DNA of 64,000 bases from Bythopirellula goksoeyrii. GTDB lineage: Bacteria; Planctomycetota; Planctomycetia; Pirellulales; Lacipirellulaceae. Location: contig NZ_CP042913.1 of assembly GCF_008065115.1 (NCBI RefSeq), forward strand, positions 6,273,257 through 6,337,256, in the 5' to 3' direction. Positions 45,379 through 53,469 of the stretch are shown piece after piece. Position numbers and translations under genes: made by a program. Each line of letters starts with the position of its first letter. Positions within the stretch are counted from its first letter, which is position 1. The notes under the pieces were generated by a model. That model was not told the DNA's origin and did no database searches. It saw only the letters and a list, made by a program, of their open reading frames with translations.

Positions 45379-46500
45379 CTACTCGTCCCGTCCCAGTAGC
45401 GGCTCAATTTCTTTCAGAGAATCGCGTCTATGCACTCGCGCCAGGTGAGCCCCGGTTGCCAGGACTGCCACGCCACCGAGCACCAGCGAAGAAGTCGCAT
45501 GACGTTCGCGTTCCTTAGTCAGCGGAGCGGTCGGTGCCTCGACCTCAGCGGGGCGTTGCTCCTCCCATTCGGCGAAGACCTGATCTCGGGCAGTTTCCTG
45601 GACAGCCTCAGCCGAGTTATTCGCCTCGCTGGTTTCGAGGTGTGATGTCGCGGTTAAAGTTGCCTGGAGAATATTCTCTCCCGGCGCAATCTCTGGTCGA
45701 GACGAAATCAGGTTGGCAGACTGTACTACAGGTGGTTGCGATTCATCGCGCGGTGAATCTGCCTTCGCAGGTGTTCTTGTGGGTAGAGAAATCTTGGGGG
45801 CAACCTCTGACTTTTGCACTTCGTTGAACTCTGAATCTCGAGCATTGCTCTGGGCAGCAGCAGGTCGGAGCGAAGCAACTTCAAAAGCCATCTCGCGCCC
45901 CTGGGCCGGGGCGTATTCTTGCGCACGAACTGCTGTTTCAATTTGCAGCGATTCTGTACGAGGCGCGTCAACTAAGCCGCCTTCCGACCGAACACCCGGA
46001 CGCTGCTCAAAGGAAGGGCCAAAAAGTTGGGCGATCTGGACCTCCCCTCCATCTGGCTGGGTGGGCGGGTCTTGCTCCAGTGGGGCAATCGGGATCACCT
46101 GCTCCAACCCTCCCCCCAGGGTGCTCGCATTGAGATCCCCCCGGGATTGGAAATTTGCCTCCCCTTTGTCAATCCCATCGATGTCAGTAGTAATCAGGTC
46201 TTGAGTATTTAAGATCTGTCCCGTACCGAAGGTCGCTGAGAATTCGAATCCACTGAGTCCGTGGGAGTCGATGACTCCACGCATGTCGCCGACGAACATT
46301 TGGTCGGTGGAGAAAGAAATCAAACCACCCTCGGAAAAGTTCGTACCATCAAAGGTAATCGCTAGTCCCCCGGTGGAGGTCGAGAGGGTGATGCGCTCTT
46401 CCATCTGCTCGAAGCCCAGCGAGCGACGACAGACCGGACGCGACGAACGCATCTCTTGTCCTTTGTCGAAGCGTCTTCGCTTGTTCCCAGAAAATCTCAT
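45379..46500 (-). CDS. Membrane protein with LEPR-XLL-like N-terminus, coupled to a kinase gene
   Basis: A 373-aa protein. The N-terminus is basic and carries FEQMEERITLS, an LEPR-XLL-like motif of exported planctomycete proteins. A short beta-rich part follows (GLAITFDGTNFSEGGLISFS), then a long low-complexity Pro/Glu/Ala/Ser linker, then one membrane segment near the end (SLVLGGVAVLATGAHLA) with a short charged tail. Its ATG overlaps the stop of the upstream kinase gene (ATGA), so translation is coupled. It could be a membrane partner or target of the kinase; this is inference from coupling only. Confidence 0.72.
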   Translation of the reverse strand: MRFSGNKRRRFDKGQEMRSSRPVCRRSLGFEQMEERITLSTSTGGLAITFDGTNFSEGGLISFSTDQMFVGDMRGVIDSHGLSGFEFSATFGTGQILNTQDLITTDIDGIDKGEANFQSRGDLNASTLGGGLEQVIPIAPLEQDPPTQPDGGEVQIAQLFGPSFEQRPGVRSEGGLVDAPRTESLQIETAVRAQEYAPAQGREMAFEVASLRPAAAQSNARDSEFNEVQKSEVAPKISLPTRTPAKADSPRDESQPPVVQSANLISSRPEIAPGENILQATLTATSHLETSEANNSAEAVQETARDQVFAEWEEQRPAEVEAPTAPLTKERERHATSSLVLGGVAVLATGAHLARVHRRDSLKEIEPLLGRDE

Positions 46501-49430
46501 GGCTGCTTCTCCGGGAATGTGCTGGAATTCGTGAGAACGTCGCTACTCGAATACTCGCTGAAAATCTCAGGCAAGGGATGCTCGCGACGGAGGCGATCAA
46601 CGTCGGCACCTGCAGATTCTGCTTGCTTGAATGTCTCCAAAGCTTCTTGCAGGATCTGGTCCTGTTCGGCTGACTCACCGCCAAGCAGTTGCGCCGCTTC
46701 GGCCAACTCGCCAGCAACATAATACAGATGTTCGCCATCGTCAGCCCAGAGTGTCCGTCGCTCGAGAGCTACGGAGGCAGCCTCGGCCGGGCGGCCTGCA
46801 GTTCGGAGAGTCCGACCATAGTTGAAATAGTGCTTGCTCAGAAACTCGCGGAACTCGGGCTGAGCGGGATTCGCCGCCAGGGCTGCGCTCTGGTGCTCAA
46901 TCGCGGATTCGTAGTCGATTATAGCGCGGGCCAAGTCGCCAGTCTGTTCTGCCACCATTGCCCGGTTGTTCAACACTCCCGCCAGCGAACTCTGGTACCG
47001 TGCGTCCTGCGGAAAGTCGGCAACCAGTTCGGTCAGGATCTCAAGTGCATGAGCATAAGCAGCCACCGCCGGACTGGTCGCGTGAGTGCGGGCCAGTGTC
47101 TGGCCAAGATTGTTCCAGGTAAGCGCCAACTCGCTACGATATTGTACCACGCTGGCAAACTGCCTCACGAGCTGCTCTTGAGTCTCAATCGCCTGGCGAT
47201 AGGCGGCAACCGCCGCCGTGTCGTCACCTATCCGGCCCACGATGGCACCCAAGTTGTTTTGGCAAAGCGCCAGATCACTCCGCCAACTTGCCAGTGTAGG
47301 TGTATCTGCTGCGCGTTGATCGACAATCTCTTGAAGCAACTCCACTGCCCGCTCACACGAGGACCGGGCAGCTTCCCAATTGGTCTCCTGCTCGACAAAG
47401 CTTCGGTTGTTCAGCGCAAGAGCCAGATCGTGCCGGGCATGTACGTCTTCAGGCGAATGGGCCGCGATTTTTTCCAATCGCCCGATTGCCGCTGAAAACG
47501 AACGCAGAGCGGATGGCAAATCCCCGCGTTGTCGCTCGAGAAAACCCTGGTTGGTTAGCATCTCGGCAAGCAAACGCAAACTCGCGCGATCCGCGGGATT
47601 CTTCGCAGTGATGTTTTTCTGCAAATCAATTGCCGCGGTGTAATGCTCGCGGGCCAACTGGAGATTTCCTTCTGCAGCCGAGAGTAAAGCGAGGTTATTC
47701 AGACAGGTTGCTCTTTCCTGCCGAAACAACTGGGGATCGTCACCTGCCTCGCTCAAGCGAGTAAATAGTTCGTAAGCCTTACGGTAGGATTCTTCGGAAC
47801 GCTGTCGATCGCCCAATCGGCTGGCAATGGTCCCCACCTGAAAATGAGTCGACGCAAGTTGCTGATCGAGTGTCGGATCGCTTGCCGCCCGAGCAATGAA
47901 ATCCTCATAGTAGGCGAGCGTGTCTCCCAGCACCGCTTGCCGTAGTGGCTCGCTGCCGGGAAGCTGGGCAAGCTCACGTGAAAACCGATTCCCAAACCGA
48001 TCAACTACCTGACGCGCTTGCTGGAGGTTCTCCTCGGCAGTCACCAAGGCCGCCTGGGTGCGACCTTGCTCGCGCATCAGCAAGAACGCGGAGCTCGTCG
48101 AGACCGCAGCCAGCACCACCAGAAAACTGGCCGCGAGCGAGACGAGCACTCGATGTCGGCGTATCCATTTAGCGGAGCGATCCCGCAAGGTGGGGCGACG
48201 CGCCAGTGTCGGCTTCCCCTCAAGAAAGCGAGTGAGATCCTCGGCCAGTTTTTCCGCCGTGGCGTAGCGATCTTCTCGCGACTTGGCCATCGCACTGAGA
48301 ATGATTGTTTCCAAATCGTGGGGGATCGCCGGATCGATCATGCTCGGAGCAATTGGCTCCTTTTGGGCAATCGCTCGTAGCACTTCCTGGCGATCCTCTC
48401 CCGGGAAAGCAGGCTGCAATGTGAGCAATTCGTAGAGTGTGGCCCCGAGCGAATAGATATCGGTGCGCGAATCGACAACCAGTTGCCCTGAATTGGCCTG
48501 CTCGGGACTCATGTACCGCAGCGTGCCGACCATGTCACCAGTCATGGTTACGCTAGGGTTGTTTGCGATACGCGCGAGGCCGAAATCGGTAATCCACAGT
48601 TTTTGCCTGTCATCGAGCAGTAGGTTCGAAGGCTTGATGTCGCGGTGGATCACCCCACATTGATGGGCATGATGTAAGGCGTTGGCAGCTTGAATCCCCA
48701 ATCGGGCAATTGCCACGCAGTATTCCGCGTGGCTCCCTGCATGGCGAGAGGTGAGAAATTCGCATCCCGAGTGTTGCGTCGTCTGGGCAACAAGCGTGGA
48801 GACGGCATGAGGGGCTGACTCGGGGCTAGAGGCATCTTCCTCGTCATTGCGTAGCGCATGGACTACCCGGTCGAGCGATCTCCCCGCTATGAATTGCATC
48901 GCGTAGAAATGCACTCCCCGTTCCTCACCAACGGCAAACACGGGCACAATGTTGGGATGATGCAGCTGAGCCGCTGCTTGGGCCTCGTTCTGGAAGCGAG
49001 CAAGCTGCTTGTGATCCCACATAGCAGCAAACGGCAGTACCTTCAGGGCGACTTTGCGCTGCAGTGATATCTGCTGTGCTTCATAAACAACCCCCATTCC
49101 ACCCCGGCCAATTTCTGCGCCGATCTGGAAGTCACCCAATCGCTTCGCACCGACATCAGTCGGTCCTGCAGAAAAAGGTGCTGTCGACTTAGCAGACCCT
49201 CTCTTACTAGGTTTGGCGGCCCGCACACCCTGTGTCGCTTCATGCAACATTTCGACACTAGCTGCAAAGGCACGAATATCCTCCGCCAGACGCGGATGCT
49301 CTGTGGCCAATAGGGTCACATCCAACGGCGTGCCCTCTTCGAGCGATGCCAGATAACTATCCAGCACCTCGGCCAATTCCCTGTCGTCCAGGACACAAGG
49401 ATTCAAAGTTTGAGAGGGCTCACTAATCAT
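46497..49430 (-). CDS. Membrane Ser/Thr protein kinase with TPR sensor domain
   Basis: A 977-aa PknB-type kinase. N-terminal lead of about 100 residues, then the kinase domain: GRGGMGVVYEA P-loop, VALKVL with the ATP lysine, HRDIKPSNLLL catalytic loop, TDFGLAR and APE-type YMSPEQA. All catalytic residues are present. An insertion of about 50 residues sits between the hinge and the alphaE helix. A membrane segment (VLVSLAASFLVVLAAVS) at about residue 430 is followed by some twelve TPR-like units (AAVAAYRQAIETQEQLVRQF) in the predicted exterior half. Lies 39 bp after the ECF sigma gene and overlaps the next gene by 4 bp. Confidence 0.93.
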   Translation of the reverse strand: MISEPSQTLNPCVLDDRELAEVLDSYLASLEEGTPLDVTLLATEHPRLAEDIRAFAASVEMLHEATQGVRAAKPSKRGSAKSTAPFSAGPTDVGAKRLGDFQIGAEIGRGGMGVVYEAQQISLQRKVALKVLPFAAMWDHKQLARFQNEAQAAAQLHHPNIVPVFAVGEERGVHFYAMQFIAGRSLDRVVHALRNDEEDASSPESAPHAVSTLVAQTTQHSGCEFLTSRHAGSHAEYCVAIARLGIQAANALHHAHQCGVIHRDIKPSNLLLDDRQKLWITDFGLARIANNPSVTMTGDMVGTLRYMSPEQANSGQLVVDSRTDIYSLGATLYELLTLQPAFPGEDRQEVLRAIAQKEPIAPSMIDPAIPHDLETIILSAMAKSREDRYATAEKLAEDLTRFLEGKPTLARRPTLRDRSAKWIRRHRVLVSLAASFLVVLAAVSTSSAFLLMREQGRTQAALVTAEENLQQARQVVDRFGNRFSRELAQLPGSEPLRQAVLGDTLAYYEDFIARAASDPTLDQQLASTHFQVGTIASRLGDRQRSEESYRKAYELFTRLSEAGDDPQLFRQERATCLNNLALLSAAEGNLQLAREHYTAAIDLQKNITAKNPADRASLRLLAEMLTNQGFLERQRGDLPSALRSFSAAIGRLEKIAAHSPEDVHARHDLALALNNRSFVEQETNWEAARSSCERAVELLQEIVDQRAADTPTLASWRSDLALCQNNLGAIVGRIGDDTAAVAAYRQAIETQEQLVRQFASVVQYRSELALTWNNLGQTLARTHATSPAVAAYAHALEILTELVADFPQDARYQSSLAGVLNNRAMVAEQTGDLARAIIDYESAIEHQSAALAANPAQPEFREFLSKHYFNYGRTLRTAGRPAEAASVALERRTLWADDGEHLYYVAGELAEAAQLLGGESAEQDQILQEALETFKQAESAGADVDRLRREHPLPEIFSEYSSSDVLTNSSTFPEKQP

Positions 49431-49469
49431 TGGTAGCTGTTGGCAGTTTGCAATTGGCTAACTGATTCC

Positions 49470-50090
49470 TTATTCATCCATTTTTTCTCGTAAGCAGCGA
49501 ATGGCACGTACCCACAACATTCGAGTGGCACCGGTCCGACGCTGCATCCGCTTGGCCACTTCCTCAAATGGCAAAGCCTCGATGTGTCGCAATATAATCA
49601 CTTCCCGGTAGTCCGGCGGCAATGCAGCAATTTGGTTGGCTAGATCCAGTTCCTGTTCCTGTCGCTGGTAGGTTCCACTGGGAGAATTCCCCGGATCAGA
49701 AAGCATCGCATCGAGCCTGGCAGTAGATTGCTCCAACGAACCGGCCAGTACCTCCAGTGAAACTTCGCGTCGGACGGACCGTTTGGCAGTAAGCACATGC
49801 TGCTCGACCACCCGGTGGAGATTATTAACCAGGATCATCCGGAGCCACGCACAGAACTCCCCGATCGACTGCCCCCGAAACTGGTCAAAGTCGCGGTTGG
49901 CCTCAAGAAAGGTTTCCTGCACCACATCCGAGGGACTGACGCGTTGCTGGAGACACCGCTCCAACTGGGCCACTACCAGCAGCTTCAGGTAATTGCGATA
50001 CACCGAGAGCAACTGCCCAAAACAGTCGCGCTCTCCCGCAAGCGCTTGCGAAAGCAAGAGTTGCGGATTCGTGCTGGAACAATCAGTCAT
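49470..50090 (-). CDS. ECF-family RNA polymerase sigma factor
   Basis: A 206-aa sigma factor. Region 2 includes SPSDVVQETFLEANRDFDQFRG and FCAWLRMILVNNLHRVV; region 4 includes ALPPDYREVIILRHIEALPFEEVAKRM with its helix-turn-helix and RRTGATRMLWVRAIRCLRE. The pattern is that of the planctomycete-abundant ECF groups that sit next to Ser/Thr kinases. No anti-sigma factor is encoded next to it; the downstream membrane kinase is the likely signal input. It is first in a three-gene unit. Confidence 0.9.
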   Translation of the reverse strand: MTDCSSTNPQLLLSQALAGERDCFGQLLSVYRNYLKLLVVAQLERCLQQRVSPSDVVQETFLEANRDFDQFRGQSIGEFCAWLRMILVNNLHRVVEQHVLTAKRSVRREVSLEVLAGSLEQSTARLDAMLSDPGNSPSGTYQRQEQELDLANQIAALPPDYREVIILRHIEALPFEEVAKRMQRRTGATRMLWVRAIRCLREKMDE

Positions 50091-50226
50091 AAGAAACCCC
50101 TTGAACAGCCCCCTGCTGCACCACCCTCACTAATGTAGGCAGAATCTGGCAAGAAGTGTCACAGGGAAATAGGCAAAATTTGAGGAATTTACCCAAATGC
50201 CTGCTATCAGAGGCTCCCAGGGGCTC

Positions 50227-51501
50227 TCAAACCCCGCCCGCCACCAGGGAAACGTTCTGTCCGCCGAAACCAAAGCTATTCGAGGCGGCGATGTCGCACT
50301 TGGCCTCGCGGGCCGTGTTGGGGACATAGTCGAGGTCGCACTCGGGATCGGGTGTTTCGTAGTTGATGGTGGGGGGGAGCACTTTGTGCTTCATCGCCAT
50401 CAGGCAGATAATCAACTCCGTCGCCCCGGCGGCGGCGATCAGATGGCCCGTCATGCTCTTGGTGCTAGAGACAGGAAGCTTGTCGGCATGCGTGCCGAAC
50501 ACCTGGCGGATCGCTAGCGACTCCACGCGATCGTTCACCGCGGTGCTGGTGCCGTGGGCGTTGATGTAGTCGATATCTGTCGGATCCTTGCCCGCATCTT
50601 TAAGTGCCATCTTCAGGCAACTAATCGCCCCGCGACCCTCAGGATGGGTATCCGTGATTCGAAACGCATCGGCAGTTGTACCGTAGCCCAGCAGCTCGCC
50701 ATAGATTGGGGCACCCCGCTTACGGGCGTGTTCGTATTCTTCGAGCACGACCATCGCGCCCCCTTCTCCCAAGACAAAACCATCGCGATTCTTGTCGAAC
50801 GGGCGCGATGCTCGCTCGGGTTCGTCATTTCGTTCGCTCAGGGCGGTAAGCAAGTTAAATCCAGTGACGCCGAAGGGGTGAATCATGCTGTGGGCTCCCC
50901 CGGAGAGCATCACATCGGCCTCACCGCGGCGAATGATCTCGGTCGCTTCGCCGATGGCCTGACTACTGGCGGCACAAGCGGTAAGGCAATTTACGTTGGG
51001 TCCCTGGGCATCAAACATCCCTGCCAAGTAGCCGACGGGCATATTGGGTTCCTGCTCCAGCTCAGCCTGGGGGTCGAGTATCTTCAGCCCCTCGGTGACG
51101 AATCCATTCAAATCAAGATCGCCCCCTTGCACAGCGGCGGTCATCATCTGCGAGAAATTGAAGAAATCCTGACTTCCTTCGCCGGCGCCCAGATAAACGC
51201 CAAACCGCGTCGGCTCAACCGTCCCCAGCACACCTGATTCTGTGATGGCCTGCTGGGCAGCCCCCGCAGCGAAACAAGTGTGTCGACTGCGGTCGTCCCA
51301 CTCAGTAGGGTCGAGACCAACAGCCGCGACGGACCAATCCCTCACTTCAGCGGAAATCTTGGTGGGAAAACTACTCGCATCAAAGATGGTGGTGCGGCCC
51401 ACGCCACTCTTACCGTCCATGAGATTCGCCCACAGCGAATCGACCGTGGTCCCCAACGGCGTAACGCAACCGACACCCGTGATGACAACCCGACGACGCA
51501 T
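50227..51501 (-). CDS. fabF: Beta-ketoacyl-ACP synthase II-type condensing enzyme
   Basis: A 424-aa KAS II-like enzyme. Active-site Cys176 in NCLTACAASS, His in NAHGTSTAVND, His in KSMTGHLIAAAGA; the C-terminal NSFGFGGQNVSLV is typical of FabF. It extends an acyl-ACP by two carbons with malonyl-ACP. AGGAG stands about 10 nt before the ATG. It closes a minus-strand set with two FabZ-like dehydratases and an unusual ACP, so it probably serves a dedicated acyl or polyene chain and may not be the housekeeping enzyme. Confidence 0.92.
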   Translation of the reverse strand: MRRRVVITGVGCVTPLGTTVDSLWANLMDGKSGVGRTTIFDASSFPTKISAEVRDWSVAAVGLDPTEWDDRSRHTCFAAGAAQQAITESGVLGTVEPTRFGVYLGAGEGSQDFFNFSQMMTAAVQGGDLDLNGFVTEGLKILDPQAELEQEPNMPVGYLAGMFDAQGPNVNCLTACAASSQAIGEATEIIRRGEADVMLSGGAHSMIHPFGVTGFNLLTALSERNDEPERASRPFDKNRDGFVLGEGGAMVVLEEYEHARKRGAPIYGELLGYGTTADAFRITDTHPEGRGAISCLKMALKDAGKDPTDIDYINAHGTSTAVNDRVESLAIRQVFGTHADKLPVSSTKSMTGHLIAAAGATELIICLMAMKHKVLPPTINYETPDPECDLDYVPNTAREAKCDIAASNSFGFGGQNVSLVAGGV

Positions 51502-51576
51502 GGTAAAATCTCCTAGAAAACAATTCTCTCGGCACTGATTGCCAAAGTATCGCTACTTTCGCGGAGCGAAAGGCGG

Positions 51577-52113
51577 CTACACCACCGGCGACGTTTCCAC
51601 CAACGGATACTCTGACTCTCGGATACGCGTGCCGTCTTGCCGCACTCCAACTTCAAACACGCCGACCAGCTGCAGCCAGTGCCGTAAGTCTCGCGGACGG
51701 AACAGCGGTGCCCCTCCGGTTACATCGTTGGACTCATCCAGTCGAGCGAAAAACAATTGGGCCTCGGCGTGCAAGCGGTCTCCGACATGCCCGGTTGCTG
51801 AGACTACCGCTCCGTCGCGCCGCAATGCATCGACCGTCACGCGATAGGTGAGGGTTTCGCCATTTCGCACATACGAGTGGAAACTAACTTTTGACAGTTT
51901 GGCGAGTACAACCAGTTCCGAGAAGCCATAATGTTCACTCACCAGAAGGCCGCCGGCTTGGGCGATTCCCTCTGTCACGAGCGAGTTCGGCATGATCGGA
52001 TAGCCGACAATGTGCTCATGCATATGAGGCTCCGCTAACGACACCCCTTTGACGGCCGTCGCGTGGGAGTCGCATACGAACTCGGTGAATCGATCAATCC
52101 AAAACCAACGCAT
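51577..52113 (-). CDS. FabZ-like 3-hydroxyacyl-ACP dehydratase, divergent
   Basis: A 178-aa hotdog-fold protein. The catalytic pair is kept: His34 and Glu48 in HIVGYPIMPNSLVTEG. The usual proline-glycine turn is Pro-Asn and the LPG pattern is MPN, so the site is divergent. The N-terminus (MRWFWIDRF) aligns without gaps to the second dehydratase of the cluster (MRFWLLDRI), and catalytic residues occupy identical positions (34 and 48), which suggests duplication. It lies 75 bp upstream of fabF. A role as partner of the other dehydratase, or as a specialised dehydratase/isomerase, is inferred. Confidence 0.82.
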   Translation of the reverse strand: MRWFWIDRFTEFVCDSHATAVKGVSLAEPHMHEHIVGYPIMPNSLVTEGIAQAGGLLVSEHYGFSELVVLAKLSKVSFHSYVRNGETLTYRVTVDALRRDGAVVSATGHVGDRLHAEAQLFFARLDESNDVTGGAPLFRPRDLRHWLQLVGVFEVGVRQDGTRIRESEYPLVETSPVV

Positions 52114-52152
52114 GTTGCTTGTACCTTAGAGTAACGTCAGAACCGCTCCGAT

Positions 52153-52228
52153 GAATGACGAATGTCCCATGAACAATGACGAAAGAATGACAAAGCTCGA
52201 ATGTCTAATTATTCTTGCTTCGTCATTC
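52153..52228. repeat. Inverted repeat between dehydratase and ACP genes
   Basis: GAATGACGAA (52153-52162) and TTCGTCATTC (52219-52228) are perfect 10-bp arms, with further partial copies of AATGACGAA in the loop. It lies in the 120-bp gap of an otherwise co-directional gene set. Confidence 0.65.
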
Positions 52229-52233
52229 GGAAT

Positions 52234-52620
52234 TTAACTCGCCAACTTATGCGCCACGAAGTTGCACATGTCCTGAACGGTTAGCTCTTGAGCCAAGTTC
52301 TGTACGATGGGATTCGACTCGAACTTGGAGAGATCGGCAAACGGCATCCGCTCTTTCAGCTTGGCAATTCCCTCGGCGTTGACCTTGCCATCCTGCACGT
52401 ACTCAGAATTGGTCAAGATATCTTCCGGGAATAATTCGCCCCGCTCGATCTTAATATCGAAGGCCTTTTCCAGGCGAAACACGATATCCAGAAAGTCAAT
52501 CGACTCCGCATCCAGATCACCCTGAAGCGTTGCTTGGGGAGTGACTTCATCATCATCGACTCCCAAGGCATCAACTAACGCTTCTTGTACTTTTTCAAAA
52601 ATCTCTTCATTGCTTGGCAT
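52234..52620 (-). CDS. Acyl carrier protein with an inserted segment (128 aa)
   Basis: An ACP with the phosphopantetheine site at Ser40 (DAESIDFLDIVFRLEKAF). The usual Asp before Ser is Glu39. Helices I and II and the recognition helix are normal, but between that helix (FDIKIERGELF) and the last helix (LTVQDMCNFVAHKL) there are about 40 extra residues (PEDILTNSEYVQDGKVNAEG onward). Standard ACPs are near 78 aa. The extra part probably packs as two short helices beside the core and may give partner specificity. It sits between two dehydratase genes. Confidence 0.88.
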   Translation of the reverse strand: MPSNEEIFEKVQEALVDALGVDDDEVTPQATLQGDLDAESIDFLDIVFRLEKAFDIKIERGELFPEDILTNSEYVQDGKVNAEGIAKLKERMPFADLSKFESNPIVQNLAQELTVQDMCNFVAHKLAS

Positions 52621-52658
52621 GGCTTAAAAATAACCTCCGATAAAATGGTTGGTATATG

Positions 52659-52706
52659 TTGTCAGTGGTCAGTGGTCCGCTTCAACTGGCCACTGACGAC
52701 TGACAA
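52659..52706. repeat. Inverted repeat between ACP and dehydratase genes
   Basis: Arms 52659-52675 and 52690-52706 pair at 16 of 17 positions around a 14-nt loop; the arms are built of repeated GTCAGTGG units. It lies in the 92-bp gap between two genes of the acyl cluster. Confidence 0.7.
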
Positions 52707-52712
52707 CTCTCT

Positions 52713-53207
52713 TTACGTCGGAACGACTTCTGAATTCAGACTTCGGGTCAGTAGCTTTTCGGTTCCCCGTTGATACTCGATCATCCTCGCATCAAGGTCG
52801 GCCTGTTCAGGATCTGCATCCGCAAGATTGAATCTTTCCAGGACGAGTCGACCACTCACCGAGGCTTTGCCGGCCACTTCACCCTTGAACTTGAAGTTCA
52901 CAAACCGCTCGTCCTTTTTTGTTTGCTCGACGCGGATGGTGAGCGTGTGACCCGGAGCAACAAAGTCGGCATACTTAACGGCGCTCGCTTCGTGCAACAC
53001 GATAATGCTGTGAGCATAGTCCTCGCTCAACCTGATCAACCAAACACACGCTTGCGTGGCCGCTTCAAGCATGAAGACGCCCGGCAACACGGGAAATTCA
53101 GGAAAATGATCCGCGAGATACTCTTCCGAGAGCGTCACATTTTTCACAGCCGTCAATTCGGTATCGGGCTCATACGAACTGATCCGATCCAGTAGCCAAA
53201 AACGCAT
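52713..53207 (-). CDS. fabZ: FabZ-type 3-hydroxyacyl-ACP dehydratase
   Basis: A 164-aa hotdog-fold dehydratase starting MRFWLLDRIS at 53207; an in-frame extension to 53306 has no family match. The active site is canonical: HFPEFPVLPGVFMLEA with His34 and Glu48. It removes water from 3-hydroxyacyl-ACP to give trans-2-enoyl-ACP. It is the first enzyme gene of the set and lies 262 bp after the pseudokinase gene on the same strand. The C-terminal 30 residues are a charged tail beyond the usual FabZ end. Confidence 0.9.
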   Translation of the reverse strand: MRFWLLDRISSYEPDTELTAVKNVTLSEEYLADHFPEFPVLPGVFMLEAATQACVWLIRLSEDYAHSIIVLHEASAVKYADFVAPGHTLTIRVEQTKKDERFVNFKFKGEVAGKASVSGRLVLERFNLADADPEQADLDARMIEYQRGTEKLLTRSLNSEVVPT

Positions 53208-53469
53208 AGGCTGGTGCCCCGAAGACGAACTGAGGGTTGGGAATGGGTGTTGATTTGGGTTAATTGGGAAAATAGCGAACTCGCGATTATAACTCGACTT
53301 CTCCACTCAGACAACGCCCCAACAACCGACTCTAACCCCCACTTTTTCAGCCTTTTCGACAGTTCACACCACCTGGGCAAACCCTGAGGTTTTGCCGTGA
53401 TCCCGAAGGGGAGTGCGATCCCCCGTGATACCGCAAACGCCGGAAGCTTACACATCCGGCTCGCCAAAT

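Noticed and set aside
52785-53195. Plus-strand open frame of 141 codons opposite the fabZ gene
   Set aside because: Antisense to a gene with a complete catalytic motif; no independent support.
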